Assembly (NCBI GenBank): GCA_029253285.1
Contig: JAQWZU010000206.1
Span: 23,950 to 87,949, forward strand
DNA length: 64,000 nucleotides
Direction of reading: 5' to 3'
DNA from: Akkermansiaceae bacterium
GTDB lineage: Bacteria > Verrucomicrobiota > Verrucomicrobiia > Verrucomicrobiales > Akkermansiaceae
Positions 17,201 to 26,572 of this stretch are shown here, piece by piece. The translations under genes and the position numbers were made by a program. The notes beneath the pieces were generated by a model. It did no database searches, was not told the DNA's origin, and saw only the letters and a list, made by a program, of their open reading frames with translations. Numbering within the stretch: position 1 is the stretch's first letter; each line of letters opens with the position of its first letter.

Positions 17201-19945
17201 TACGAATCCGGCATGCGCATTAAACTTGTTCCCGAGCAACAACGCTACCAGGCCGGCGACACTGCCCGCATTTTGGTCCTCTCTCCCATCGAAGGAGAAG
17301 CTCTCATCACCATCGAGCGCAAGGGCGTGATCCGACACTTCCAGACCGCCCTCAAAGCCGATAACCCGATCATTGAAATCCCCGTCACCGAGGAAGACGC
17401 ACCCAACACTTTCGTCTCCGTCCTCATTATCAAAGGCGCGACGGATTCGAAAAGAAAGCATCCCGAACCACAGCTTCGTCTGGGATATTGCGAACTCACC
17501 ATCGACCCCACCAAAGATCGTCTCAAGGTTGATCTCGCCACCGCCGAACCAGAGACACGTCCCGGCGAAACAATCCTGGTCTCCGGAAAAGTCACCGACC
17601 ATCAGGGTCGCCCCGTCACCAATGCCGAGGTCACTTTCTACGCTGAGGACGAAGGAACCCTCGCCGTCATGGGATACGAAAACCCCAACCCCATTCCCTA
17701 CTTCCACGCGCCGCGTCCTCTACGCACCGAGAACGGCACTTCGCTCGTCAACTTTATCCCTGAAGCTCTCGGCGAACGCTTCCACACCAACAAAGGATTC
17801 ATCGTCGGGGGTGGCGACAGTGTCGCAGGCATGAGGGCTCCTATGTTCGATGATCTTCGTCGCAACTTTGATCCCTGCGCCGCCTGGTTCCCCACCATCA
17901 CCACGGCACCGGACGGAAGCTTCGAAGCAAAATTCCCCGCGCCCGACACCCTGACACGCTATCGCCTCATCGCCGTCGCTCACTCGGACAGTTCGCGCTT
18001 CGGCGTCGGCACCGGAGAAGCCGTCGTCAACAAGCCCCTCATGCTTGAGCCTTCCCCCCCTCTCTTTGCTCACCAGGGCGACCGGATCAAGCCGAGGGCA
18101 CTCCTCCAAAACACCACCGACATGGCGGGCACCTGGCAGGTCACCCTGCACCTCGATTCCCTCACCGGAAGCGGAGCGGTCAATTCCGAGAACCAGCAAG
18201 AGAAACTTATCGCCGCCGTCCATCTCCCAGCCAACGGTCAGGGCTCGGTGGAATTCGATGTTCATTTCCACAACACCGGAACCGCTAAATGGACTTGGCA
18301 CGCCGAACCGATCTCGCTTGATCAATCGGAATTAAACGCCGGACTCAAACACGAATTCTCCGACTCCGTCGAATCCGCCTTCGAAGTGCGCTACCCCATG
18401 CCACTTCTTCGCGAAATGCAATTCGTTACCTTCAACGACCCCAACGAGCGGAACAACCTTCTCAAGGACTTTTCCAGAAACCTACTCGAAGGCAAGGGAC
18501 ACCTCGACCTCGAGTTCTCGCGCTCCCGCCTCCTCGAAGCAGGTGGTGCCATCGACTACCTCCTTCGCTATCCTTACGGGTGTCTCGAGCAGACCACCTC
18601 ATCAACCATCCCTTGGGTCGCTGCCAAAAAACTTCGCCCCATCGCGCCTAAATTCCAGGCTCGTTCGATGGCTTCGATTGAAAAAAATATTCAGGCCGGA
18701 GCCGACCGCTTGCTCTCGATGCAAACCGCCGACGGTGGACTTTCCTACTGGCCCGAATCCCTCCAGCCCAGCCCATGGGCCAGCTCCTACGGAGGACTTG
18801 GAATCCTCCTCTGCCAGGAAGCCGGAGCACAGGTTCCCTCTTCCAGCCTCGATCGCCTCGCAGTCTATCTCTCCAACCAGCTACGGAATCTCTCCAAGGC
18901 CAAGACATCCTACGACCTCGACGTGCACGCCCGCGCGCTCTACGTTCTGGCACGCCTTGGCAAAGCCGAACCCGCCTATCAAGCCAAGCTTCTCGAACAA
19001 ATCGACAAGCTCTCCGGGACTGCCCGCGCCTTCCTCGCCCTCGCAGTTCACGAGTCAGGGCAGCAAGGCGCTCTCGCCATCCTGAACGCTCCTCAACCAG
19101 AACCCGAAAAGACTGGTTACTGGATGCGCTACGGCACGAGTGATGCCGCCCGCCTCCTCGCCTGGTCCCATATTTCGCCCAAGGCCGATGAATGCGAGAT
19201 CACACTCTCCATGCTCCTCCGCACCCGTTCTTCCCGCGGACATTGGCGCACTACTTGGTGCAATGCCTGGACGCTCCTCGCCATGGGCGCCTACGCCGAG
19301 GCAAACGAAATGAACCCCACCGACATCGTCCTCACTATGGAGACCGCGGACGGCGAACAACAAGTCACCATTCCCCGTAATCAAGCCTCGCACTCCGTTC
19401 GCTTCGACCTCCACAATGGCCTCAAGCTCTTCGCTTCTTCCAGCTCGCGACTCTATCTCCACAGCTCGCTGGCCGCCAAACCCAAGATCACACCAGTTCA
19501 ACCGATCTCGAAAAATGGCGTCTCGCTTACCCGGGTTTACGAACGCGTTCTTCCCAGTGGCACCACCGAGCCGCTGGGACAACCCAAGGTCGGCGACCTA
19601 GTGAAAGTCACCCTCACCGCCGCTCTTCCCGATCGCTCGCTTCGCTACCTCGCCATTGACGATCCACTCCCTTCATCCTTCCAGGCCATCAACACGCTCT
19701 TCGACAGCCAAACCTCGGGCCGCACAAAGGAACAGAGCAACTGGCGTATTTCAAATACCGAAGTCCGCAGCGATCGCGTTCTTTTCTTCGTCGATTACAT
19801 CCAGGCCTCGCAGAATTTCGAAATGAGCTACCACGCCCGCGTCACTCACGAAGGAGAGGTCTACGCCCCACCCACCAAGGTCGAGGAAATGTATGATCCT
19901 GAAAACTACGCCCTCAGCGCCTCGAAAATATTGACCGTGCGATGA
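14246..19945 (+). CDS. Bacterial alpha-2-macroglobulin (protease trap)
   Basis: A 1,899-residue exported protein. The ATG at 14246 starts a hydrophobic signal (MKVLLFLLSLNCLHA). A string of macroglobulin-like beta domains fills the first two thirds, with a flexible Tyr/Ser/Asp-rich loop near residues 775-815 and a SARGTGE-type region before the thioester. The internal thioester motif GCLEQ (Cys about 1446) is intact, within the helical alpha/alpha toroid marked by AVHESGQQGAL. By analogy to E. coli YfhM it would trap attacking proteases in the periplasm. It is longer than YfhM. Its stop overlaps the pbpC start (ATGA), the classical pairing in which PBP1C repairs peptidoglycan while the trap neutralises intruding proteases. 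Confidence 0.93.
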   Translation: MKVLLFLLSLNCLHATPRLSSSNRPINPQSTIEIVFDKPMVTEDRLGKEQANDLLNIKPVWNTKILWRAQNIARLVPQEAPTVGVSYKISTASELTARDGSKVEQTTFDDLVTEGLSVQRTRKRGTLRSGGYVLFFNDDIDPLTAAPFFHFVRPETKEQGALIVAARTRQARWGDFGSSYYYTQSWQERFLKKDRPKAQPSHTVIPHAIVVEPMTPLPVGSSWSLKRIQGVPNKTKTASLNEENAYNVGNIVPFVATSVSTVSIPDADRQVRIYFNQKLPSHLNPEHCLQFITFEPAVANLKATTDYRKQKLYLHGDFKKQDVYTIHINQSLTSSEGLPLQTAVKKNLKFTRVTPSLSLPSHDEAQLASGTRTYEMTSTNNKSLHLRIKKLTPEELVRVSQGYRRYTGDGPNNDRIRNRNDLPFELITGTTVFDEVIPVNAPLDTTYTHQIKWDQFLPADQKTGAFFLSVTGDPADHPDLAKSSQKVAQALVQLTDIGLAWKLTGDSAFLYAYSCQTGKALPGVQLSLFGEDARPLHQGAVGVNGLATLPRKPEHRHLRATNGNDTLILPYDGDLPTVSMWRFPVNYAWRDLPEKQRKTLLFTDRQLYRPGETMRLKGLVRILQNDKLTQPTKLSPTLVLTDPAGREVHNAKVKLSPVGSFDFTYKLPNTTVGRYSATLSWPEELEAARGMENWWAGNQAKQSARFVHAFQVQEFKRNAFELTAGLEETEIREIAFELEAKYFQGTAVAEGKVDWYLSASPTGFYPAKYRDFYFGDHRRYDSYYWSHYFGYNDDSSSSRSGSHDEDGEARLDEGGKLSLNFKLPEIKFPSPRRVTVTTEVTDANSQTLTSRDSLTFHSSDFYLGIARRDQLSRVNKEISYKLVTVTPEGEPFTGNTPAQVTITREFNKQTKSKAANGRIIVKNETEILPVSQTDYLIVGGDLNISFTPTAAGRHFMSITAQDASGRPVQTVVSLHIYGTNEYPWAYESGMRIKLVPEQQRYQAGDTARILVLSPIEGEALITIERKGVIRHFQTALKADNPIIEIPVTEEDAPNTFVSVLIIKGATDSKRKHPEPQLRLGYCELTIDPTKDRLKVDLATAEPETRPGETILVSGKVTDHQGRPVTNAEVTFYAEDEGTLAVMGYENPNPIPYFHAPRPLRTENGTSLVNFIPEALGERFHTNKGFIVGGGDSVAGMRAPMFDDLRRNFDPCAAWFPTITTAPDGSFEAKFPAPDTLTRYRLIAVAHSDSSRFGVGTGEAVVNKPLMLEPSPPLFAHQGDRIKPRALLQNTTDMAGTWQVTLHLDSLTGSGAVNSENQQEKLIAAVHLPANGQGSVEFDVHFHNTGTAKWTWHAEPISLDQSELNAGLKHEFSDSVESAFEVRYPMPLLREMQFVTFNDPNERNNLLKDFSRNLLEGKGHLDLEFSRSRLLEAGGAIDYLLRYPYGCLEQTTSSTIPWVAAKKLRPIAPKFQARSMASIEKNIQAGADRLLSMQTADGGLSYWPESLQPSPWASSYGGLGILLCQEAGAQVPSSSLDRLAVYLSNQLRNLSKAKTSYDLDVHARALYVLARLGKAEPAYQAKLLEQIDKLSGTARAFLALAVHESGQQGALAILNAPQPEPEKTGYWMRYGTSDAARLLAWSHISPKADECEITLSMLLRTRSSRGHWRTTWCNAWTLLAMGAYAEANEMNPTDIVLTMETADGEQQVTIPRNQASHSVRFDLHNGLKLFASSSSRLYLHSSLAAKPKITPVQPISKNGVSLTRVYERVLPSGTTEPLGQPKVGDLVKVTLTAALPDRSLRYLAIDDPLPSSFQAINTLFDSQTSGRTKEQSNWRISNTEVRSDRVLFFVDYIQASQNFEMSYHARVTHEGEVYAPPTKVEEMYDPENYALSASKILTVR

Positions 19946-22161
19946 TCGCCCCTCCCTCCATTTCCCGGCTGGCACCCTGGTCGCTCTTGCTCCCACTGGT
20001 GCCCCTGCTCGCGCCTCTCCCCGAGGCCCTGCAGGAGCCCCCGGCACCGCATGCGGTGTTGCGGGACCGGAATGGACAGGAGCTCACGCACTTCCCCCGC
20101 GACGACTATTTTCGCCATCATCCGGCTACTCTCGGTGAGATCCCGGAGCACCTCGTCAAAGCCACTCTCGCCGCCGAAGACAAACGCTTCTTCGAACACC
20201 CCGGCATTGACTACGCCGCCACGCTCCGTGCCTTCCGTGATAATTCACAACATCAACGAATCACCTCGGGAGCTTCGACCATCACGCAGCAGTTGATCAA
20301 AATCTCCACCCCGGCAGCTAAGCGAAACTGGCAAAAGAAAGTTAGCGAAGTCCTCGCCGCCCGCCGTCTGGAATCACAATGGAGCAAAAAGGAAATCCTC
20401 ACCGCCTACCTCAACCGACTCGACTACGGTTCCCACCAACAAGGGTGCTCCGCTGCCGCACGTCACTTCTTTGGAAAGCCCCTCGCCGATCTCTCGCTCG
20501 CCGAATCAGCCCTCCTCGCCGGGCTTCCCCAGGCTCCTTCCCGTCTCAACCCCCACCGCAATCCCCAGGACGCATTGATCCGCCGTAACTGGATTCTCGA
20601 CCGCCTGCAGTCCGAGTTTCACTACGACGATAACGTCATCTCTCGCGCCAAGACAGAACCCATTCTGCTCGCCGACAGGAGCATTTCCAATCCCATCCCT
20701 CACCTCGCTCGGGACTACGACGAGGCGACCCGCCTCAGCATCGACGCCGACCTGCAACGCGAAACCCACACTATCCTCACCGACGAACTCGCCCGACTTC
20801 GTGAGAAAAATGTCCAGCACGGCGCACTCGTCGTCCTCCACAATCCTACTGGTGAAATCCTTGCCTTCCACGGTTCGTCCGATTTCGCCAGCCCCAATGG
20901 CGGACAGATCAACGGCGCCCTCGCTCCCCGCTCCGCAGGGTCCACGCTCAAACCCTTTACCTACCTTCTGGCCTTTCAGAACCAATCGCTCTTCCCCGGA
21001 TCGATCATCGCCGACATCCCCACCGACTACCAAACCGAGGAAGGACTCGACGCGCCCAAAAACTTCGACCGCCGCCATTACGGCCCCGTTTCCATCCGCC
21101 ACGCCCTTGCAAATTCACTCAACGTCTCGGCCATGCGCATGCTCAATCAAGTCGGCGGCCCGGAGCCTCTGCATCGTCTCCTCACCGAGCTCGACCTGAC
21201 CACCCTCCACCGTCAACCCACCGAATACGGACTCGGCCTCACCATCGGAAATGCCGAAGTCAATCTTCTCGAACTCACCAATGCCTACGCCACCCTCGCC
21301 CGTCTCGGCGAACACCTCACCACGACTTTTCTCCCCGATCAAGAACCCACGAGTTCCTATCCCTTCACCAGCGACGCCTCCTATCTCGTCACCGACATTC
21401 TCGCCGACAATTCCGCCCGCTCCGCCGCCTTCGGCATTCATTCCAATCTCCGCCTCCCCTTCCCCTGCGCCGTCAAAACCGGCACTTCCTCCGACTTCCG
21501 TGACAACTGGTGTCTTGGCTTCACCGGCGAATTCACCGTCGGCGTCTGGGTCGGAAATTTCGACAATTCACCCATGGCCGGCATCTCAGGGGTCAGCGGT
21601 GCCAGCCCCATCTTCCACCGCACCATGCTCGCCCTCCACGAAGGGCAACGCCCGACCTTTCCAAAGCAACCCGCCACCCTCGCGCGCATCTCCATCGACG
21701 AGCGAACCGGCCACCGCTTCCTTATTTCACCGGCACAAAACACACCCTTCCAACGACGCGAACTCTGCTTCAAGAATCACCTTCCCCTCCCCATCTCTCC
21801 CATCAACTTCACCAAGGAAAACAAAGCCCTCCTCTCCCTGGAATACGCCGAGTGGTTTAAGTCGGAAGACAACACCAAACGCCACGCCTTTGCCCTCGCC
21901 GACTCCAAACCACCCTTGCAGGAATCCCTGCAAATCCTGACCCCTCTTCCCAACGCAACCTACTACCTCGACCCCGAACTCCCCGGTAATTCCCCCGAGC
22001 TCAATCTCAAAGCAAACCTCACCGACGGCCACTGGCTCAGCGACACCCTCAGCATCCAAAACGGAGTCGCCCAACTCACCCCCGGTGAGCACACCATCAC
22101 CCTGGTCAACCCCGACACCCGCCAGGAAGTCACCTGCCAGTTTCAAGTGGAATCACTCTGA
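19942..22161 (+). CDS. pbpC: Penicillin-binding protein 1C
   Basis: A 739-residue bifunctional peptidoglycan synthase. After a single N-terminal membrane segment the GT51 glycosyltransferase domain shows EDKRFFEHPGID (near residue 75), GASTITQQLIK and the NRLDYGSHQQGC and ESALLAGLPQAPS segments. The transpeptidase domain carries SxxK (STLK, Ser334), SxN (SLN, about 391) and KTG (about 512). A C-terminal beta-sandwich (about 650-739) corresponds to the BiPBP_C domain typical of PBP1C. The ATG overlaps the alpha-2-macroglobulin stop by ATGA. The last residues are close to the end of the usual PBP1C length, so it appears intact. Confidence 0.95.
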   Translation: MIAPPSISRLAPWSLLLPLVPLLAPLPEALQEPPAPHAVLRDRNGQELTHFPRDDYFRHHPATLGEIPEHLVKATLAAEDKRFFEHPGIDYAATLRAFRDNSQHQRITSGASTITQQLIKISTPAAKRNWQKKVSEVLAARRLESQWSKKEILTAYLNRLDYGSHQQGCSAAARHFFGKPLADLSLAESALLAGLPQAPSRLNPHRNPQDALIRRNWILDRLQSEFHYDDNVISRAKTEPILLADRSISNPIPHLARDYDEATRLSIDADLQRETHTILTDELARLREKNVQHGALVVLHNPTGEILAFHGSSDFASPNGGQINGALAPRSAGSTLKPFTYLLAFQNQSLFPGSIIADIPTDYQTEEGLDAPKNFDRRHYGPVSIRHALANSLNVSAMRMLNQVGGPEPLHRLLTELDLTTLHRQPTEYGLGLTIGNAEVNLLELTNAYATLARLGEHLTTTFLPDQEPTSSYPFTSDASYLVTDILADNSARSAAFGIHSNLRLPFPCAVKTGTSSDFRDNWCLGFTGEFTVGVWVGNFDNSPMAGISGVSGASPIFHRTMLALHEGQRPTFPKQPATLARISIDERTGHRFLISPAQNTPFQRRELCFKNHLPLPISPINFTKENKALLSLEYAEWFKSEDNTKRHAFALADSKPPLQESLQILTPLPNATYYLDPELPGNSPELNLKANLTDGHWLSDTLSIQNGVAQLTPGEHTITLVNPDTRQEVTCQFQVESL

Positions 22162-22451
22162 TACTCGAAATTTCTCACAGGCAAAAGTTGTCAAGATCAA
22201 GAGTAACAGGAAGCTTTAAAATTGTTAAGAGAGATTATTGAAGATAAAATGACTCTCAAACAGATTGCCGAAGCGCAACCGATGATTAGCCATCAGGAGA
22301 AGTAAAATCTCCCTCTATTCTCACCCTCGGCGATCAAACAAAAAACCGGGGAGAAATTCGTGACGGACGTCAAATTATAATTTCAGGCGATTGGGTGGAA
22401 GTTCCGAAGCACTCGACATTATCGGCCCGGACGTTTACTCAGGCCCCGTTC

Positions 22452-24326
22452 ATGACACTTCTCTCCGCAAACGAAATCCGCCTCGCCTACGGGCATCAGA
22501 CTCTTCTCGATGGCGTCACTCTTGCCGTCGCGGCTGGAGAGAAAGTCGGACTCGTCGGACGCAACGGCTGCGGAAAGACCTCTCTCCTCAAAATACTCGC
22601 CGACGAAAACCAAGCTGACTCAGGCGACATCTCGAAACGTCGAGGCATCCGCATCGGTTATCTTCCCCAGGAATTCGAACTCGATCTTGAGAAATCCGTT
22701 CACGAAAACATCTCCGCCGGTGCTTCAGACGTTGTCGATGCCATCACACGCTATGAGAACGGCGATGGCACCGAGACCGAACTCGCCGACTTCCTTACCT
22801 TCATCGATCACACCGACGGTTGGAATCTCGACGCACGTATCCAGTCTCTCTCCAACGCACTGGGCACTCCCCCTCTTGAAGCCGGAACCGGCCCGCTCTC
22901 CGGTGGCGAAAAACGCCGTGTTGCTCTTTGCCGCGCTCTTGCCTCCCAACCTGATCTCCTTCTCCTCGACGAGCCGACCAACCACCTCGACGCCGATTCC
23001 ATCCGCTGGCTGGAAAGCTTCCTCGAAAACTACGGCGGCGCGGTCATCTTCGTCACGCACGACCGCTACTTCCTCAACGTCATCGCCACCCGCATCATCG
23101 AAATCGACAACGGCAAGGCCTATTCCCACCCCGGAAACTACACGGCCTTTCTTGAGTCCAAAGCGATCCGCCAAAACATCGCGGAGAATTCCGAGAAAAA
23201 GCGCCAAAAGTTTCTCAAAGAAGAACTCGAGTGGGTCCGCGCCGGAGTCAAAGCCCGCACCACTAAATCCCGCTCCCGCCTCGACGCTTTCTACAAAGTC
23301 AAAGACCAGGAAGCGCCTCCCGAAGAGATGCAAATGGATCTCCTAATGCCGCCTCCACCGCGTCTCGGCGACACCATCGTCGATCTCGAAAAAGTCGGCA
23401 TCAACTTCGGATCCGAAACCTCACCTCGTTGGCTCTTTCGCAGCCTTGACCTCAAACTAGAAGCAGGACAATGCACTGGTATTGTCGGACGTAATGGGGT
23501 CGGTAAAACGACTCTCCTCAAGATCTGCCTCGACCAACTACAGCCAACACAAGGCACGGCCAAGTTGGGGAAGCAGGTAAAGATCAACTACATCGACCAA
23601 ACCCGGATGCAACTCGACGGAACCGGCTCTCTCCTCGATGAAATCTCCGACGGCAACGAAAAGATCTTCTTCGGAGAAGAAACCATCGGTGCCCGAGCCT
23701 ATCTCAAGCGCTTCCTCTTCTCCGACGACCGCATTAACGAACGCGTCGACCTCCTCTCCGGGGGCGAACGCGCCCGCCTCATGCTCGCCAAAGTCCTCAA
23801 GACCGGCGGCAACCTCATCGTCCTCGACGAACCAACCAACGACCTCGATCTCCCCTCCCTCCGCATGCTCGAGGAAGCCCTTGCCGCCTTTGGAGGCACC
23901 ATCATCGTGGTCTCCCACGACCGCTATTTCCTCGATCGAATCTGCGACCAAATTATCGCCTTCGAAGACGAGGGCGTCCGCGTGACCCCCGGCAACTATT
24001 CCTACTATCTCGAAAAACGACAGGCCCGAGAGAATGCCGAACGCGCCCAAGCCAACGCACTCGCGAAAAAGAAGAAGCCCATCGTCAAAAAAGACAAGCC
24101 CCGGAAGCTCACCATGGCCGAAGGCATGGAACTCGAGAGTATGGAGGAACGCATCGTGGAGGCCGAAGAAAAAGTCAGCAAACTCGAAGCCCAGTGCAAC
24201 GACCCTGCCGTCCAATCCAACTTCGAAGAGATCCCCAAAGTAACCGCCGCTCTCGAGGCCGCGAAAGCTGAAACAGAAACACTCTACTCCCGCTGGGAAG
24301 CACTCAGCGCGCTCAAAACGAACTAG
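22452..24326 (+). CDS. ABC-F family ATPase (Uup-like)
   Basis: A 624-residue soluble protein with two ABC domains and no membrane part. Domain 1: Walker A GRNGCGKTS, signature LSGGEKRRVAL, Walker B DLLLLDEPTNHLD. Domain 2: GRNGVGKTT, LSGGERARLML, LIVLDEPTNDLD. The linker between them is Lys/Arg-rich (KARTTKSRSRLDAF), and the C-terminus has a basic patch (AKKKKPIVKKDKPRKL) followed by a coiled coil (about 560-620), the arrangement of Uup/EttA-like factors. These act on the ribosome or on branched DNA. I chose ATG 22452 because the first ABC strand begins directly after it. It stands alone; no resistance determinant surrounds it, so a housekeeping translation role is more likely than antibiotic protection. 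Confidence 0.92.
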   Translation: MTLLSANEIRLAYGHQTLLDGVTLAVAAGEKVGLVGRNGCGKTSLLKILADENQADSGDISKRRGIRIGYLPQEFELDLEKSVHENISAGASDVVDAITRYENGDGTETELADFLTFIDHTDGWNLDARIQSLSNALGTPPLEAGTGPLSGGEKRRVALCRALASQPDLLLLDEPTNHLDADSIRWLESFLENYGGAVIFVTHDRYFLNVIATRIIEIDNGKAYSHPGNYTAFLESKAIRQNIAENSEKKRQKFLKEELEWVRAGVKARTTKSRSRLDAFYKVKDQEAPPEEMQMDLLMPPPPRLGDTIVDLEKVGINFGSETSPRWLFRSLDLKLEAGQCTGIVGRNGVGKTTLLKICLDQLQPTQGTAKLGKQVKINYIDQTRMQLDGTGSLLDEISDGNEKIFFGEETIGARAYLKRFLFSDDRINERVDLLSGGERARLMLAKVLKTGGNLIVLDEPTNDLDLPSLRMLEEALAAFGGTIIVVSHDRYFLDRICDQIIAFEDEGVRVTPGNYSYYLEKRQARENAERAQANALAKKKKPIVKKDKPRKLTMAEGMELESMEERIVEAEEKVSKLEAQCNDPAVQSNFEEIPKVTAALEAAKAETETLYSRWEALSALKTN

Positions 24327-24366
24327 GCCTATCTTCGTCCAGACCAGTCATTCATAAGCCAAGACC

Positions 24367-25161
24367 ATGAGAGTTCTCTTCTCCATTCTGCTGCTCGCTC
24401 TCTCGTTATCCCTTCCCGGGCAGGCGGAAGAATCCAAACTCCGCTATCGCATCGAAGCGAAAACCTTCGAATACGGCGAAGCGGACATTCGCAAGGTGCT
24501 CGAATACACCGCGCGCCCTTTGTGGAAAAATTTCCCCGGCTACAAAGTTGAACCCATGGTCATTACGAAGAGCAATTCCGGCCCCATCGTCATTTTCCAA
24601 CGCAATGCCCGCCAGGAAATCGTAGTCAAGCTGGACACCCACAAAACCTATTGGAGTCAATACGCCTATCAATGGGCCCACGAACTTTGCCATGTGCTGT
24701 GCGGCTTCCGCGAAGACGGTCGGGAGAACAAGTGGTTTGAGGAAACCCTCTGCGAACTCTCCTCACTCTTCTGTATGCGGGCGATGGTTTTGGACTGGGA
24801 AAAAAAGCCCCCCTACCCGAATTGGAAAAACTACTCGGAGAGCCTCCAATCCTACGCCGACAACGTCATCTCCAACTACGAGAGGGTGGATATGCTGGGG
24901 CTCGCCGCTTACTACAAAAAGCACGAGCCCGAGCTCAGAAAATCCGCTACTCTGCGCAATCTCAACGGAACGATGGCGGCCGCGCTTTTACCCGTCTTCG
25001 AAAAAAATCCCCAACACTGGGAGGCGATCCGATACCTCAACGTGACCCCGGCCAGATCTGGACTCACCTTTAAGCAATACCTCGCCAAGTGGAAAAAGGA
25101 CGCCCCTAAAAAACACCACGGCCTGATCGATGGCATCGCCCGCGTGTTTGCGGTGGAATGA
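24367..25161 (+). CDS. Secreted HExxH putative metallopeptidase
   Basis: A 264-residue protein with a signal peptide (MRVLFSILLLALSLSLPGQA). The central AHELCHVLCG contains HExxH (His105, Glu106, His109), and KWFEETLCEL about 16 residues later offers a third zinc-ligand Glu (125 or 126), the gluzincin arrangement. I do not recognise the family; it recalls 'peptidase MA-like' secreted proteins. Substrate and partner are unknown. It starts 40 bp after the ABC-F stop, so it may be co-transcribed, although no functional link is obvious. Zinc binding and peptidase activity are inferred from the motif alone. Confidence 0.72.
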   Translation: MRVLFSILLLALSLSLPGQAEESKLRYRIEAKTFEYGEADIRKVLEYTARPLWKNFPGYKVEPMVITKSNSGPIVIFQRNARQEIVVKLDTHKTYWSQYAYQWAHELCHVLCGFREDGRENKWFEETLCELSSLFCMRAMVLDWEKKPPYPNWKNYSESLQSYADNVISNYERVDMLGLAAYYKKHEPELRKSATLRNLNGTMAAALLPVFEKNPQHWEAIRYLNVTPARSGLTFKQYLAKWKKDAPKKHHGLIDGIARVFAVE

Positions 25162-25354
25162 TCTACCGCCCCAACCACTCAAGATAAGCTTCGCTCCCCG
25201 AGTCTGGCGAACTCACAAGAAACCCGGGCTCCTCGCGGGGGGGTGGAGATTACGGAAAACCGCCTCGAGATCCGTCATCTTGGCTTTATTTGTCCTCAAA
25301 ATCGCGGGGGTAGATTGATGCGCAAGGCAAGAGAGTGTTTACGCAGGCTACCAG

Positions 25355-26572
25355 TTGCTTTTCGACCGGGTGTGTGCCAATCTGTCGCGCCAATCACATA
25401 TCGCTTTGAAATCCGCCGTCCTAGACAAGCTTCTCGACCGCCTCGACCAAATCGAGCCCGGTGAGTTACAGGGCTTGCTCTCGAAGCTCGTTCGCGAGAA
25501 GGGATTGCTCCAAAAGGTCTTCGAGGCACTTCGTGAAGGCGTTCTCCTTCTGGATTCCGAAGGCCAAATTAACTTCATCAATGCCGCCGGTTGCCGCTTT
25601 TTCGGAACCTCCCCCGATCAGGCCCAGGGGGAATCCATTGAGCAGACGATCCGCGGTCTGGAATGGAGCCAACTGGTCAGCTCGCCCCGCAGCACCGTGA
25701 GCCGCGACCTTGAGGTCTTTTATCCTGAGAACCGCTACCTCAATTTCTACCTCTCTCCCGTCGCCGAAGAAGACGATGCCGACCTGGGCTACGTCATGCT
25801 CGTTCGTGACGTCACGCGCTCGAAAGCGGAGGCCGAAGAGGAATTGGAATCCGAAAAGATCAACGCCCTCACTCTTCTGGCTGCCGGAGTTGCCCATGAG
25901 ATCGGAAACCCGCTCAATTCTCTTTCGCTTCACCTTCAATTACTAGAGCGCAGGGTCCGAGATCTCCCCGAAGGCGATCAACAATCTCTCAGTGATCACC
26001 TTGGCACGGCGCGCAACGAGATCGAACGGCTCGATACCATCCTGAAGCAATTTCTTCAGGCGATGCGCCCCACCACGCCCGTACGCGAGGCCGCCGATCT
26101 TCACGAACTCCTCGAAAAAACGGTCCTCACCCTCAAGCCGGAGCTCGAAACGCGCGAGATCGCGGTGCAATTGAATCTCGCCGGTGAACTCCCCAGCCTG
26201 AGCCTCGACGCCGCACAAATCCAGCAGGCTCTCTACAACCTGATCCGCAATGCTTATCAGGCCATCAGCCCGCCGAACGGAGAGATTGTTATTCAAAGCG
26301 TCGTCACCGAATACGAGGTTACGCTTTCCATTTCCGACAACGGCAGCGGCATTTCTCCGGAAATGATGGGTGCGATGTTCGAGCCCTTCCAAACGACAAA
26401 AAACTCCGGTACCGGACTGGGCATGCTCATCGTGCGCCGCATTCTCCGTGAACACGGCGGCGAGTTGGAGGTCGAAAGCGAGGAAAACGTCGGCACCAAA
26501 GTCTCTCTCTTTTTCCCGCGAACCGATAAACGTGTTCGCCTTCTCAGCAACCAAGCCCCCATCGAAGTCTAA
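25355..26572 (+). CDS. PAS-domain sensor histidine kinase (NtrB-like)
   Basis: A cytosolic two-component kinase of up to 405 residues. A helical N-terminus is followed by a PAS domain (EGVLLLDSEGQINFINAAGCRFFG), then the dimerisation/H-box VAHEIGNPLNS (His181 in this numbering) and the HATPase domain with NLIRNAYQAI, DNGSGIS and GTGLGMLIV. No membrane segment is present, so it senses an internal signal. The start is uncertain: only TTG or GTG codons are available (TTG 25355, GTG 25370, TTG 25406); the last, giving MKSAVLDKLLDRL, best fits the family as I recall it. The stop is directly followed by the response regulator ATG. Confidence 0.88.
   Translation: MLFDRVCANLSRQSHIALKSAVLDKLLDRLDQIEPGELQGLLSKLVREKGLLQKVFEALREGVLLLDSEGQINFINAAGCRFFGTSPDQAQGESIEQTIRGLEWSQLVSSPRSTVSRDLEVFYPENRYLNFYLSPVAEEDDADLGYVMLVRDVTRSKAEAEEELESEKINALTLLAAGVAHEIGNPLNSLSLHLQLLERRVRDLPEGDQQSLSDHLGTARNEIERLDTILKQFLQAMRPTTPVREAADLHELLEKTVLTLKPELETREIAVQLNLAGELPSLSLDAAQIQQALYNLIRNAYQAISPPNGEIVIQSVVTEYEVTLSISDNGSGISPEMMGAMFEPFQTTKNSGTGLGMLIVRRILREHGGELEVESEENVGTKVSLFFPRTDKRVRLLSNQAPIEV

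Noticed and set aside
16280..17707. 475-codon minus-strand open frame
   Set aside because: It lies wholly inside the alpha-2-macroglobulin gene and reads as Gly/Val/Glu-rich sequence typical of the antisense of C-ending codons. Similar shadows at 4999-6171, 43593-44897 and 25943-27136 were rejected for the same reason.
22162..22451. Short frame near 22220-22306 (about 28 codons) with an HTH-like KQIAEAQ phrase
   Set aside because: Too short and isolated to call; could be a gene fragment but nothing flanking supports it.
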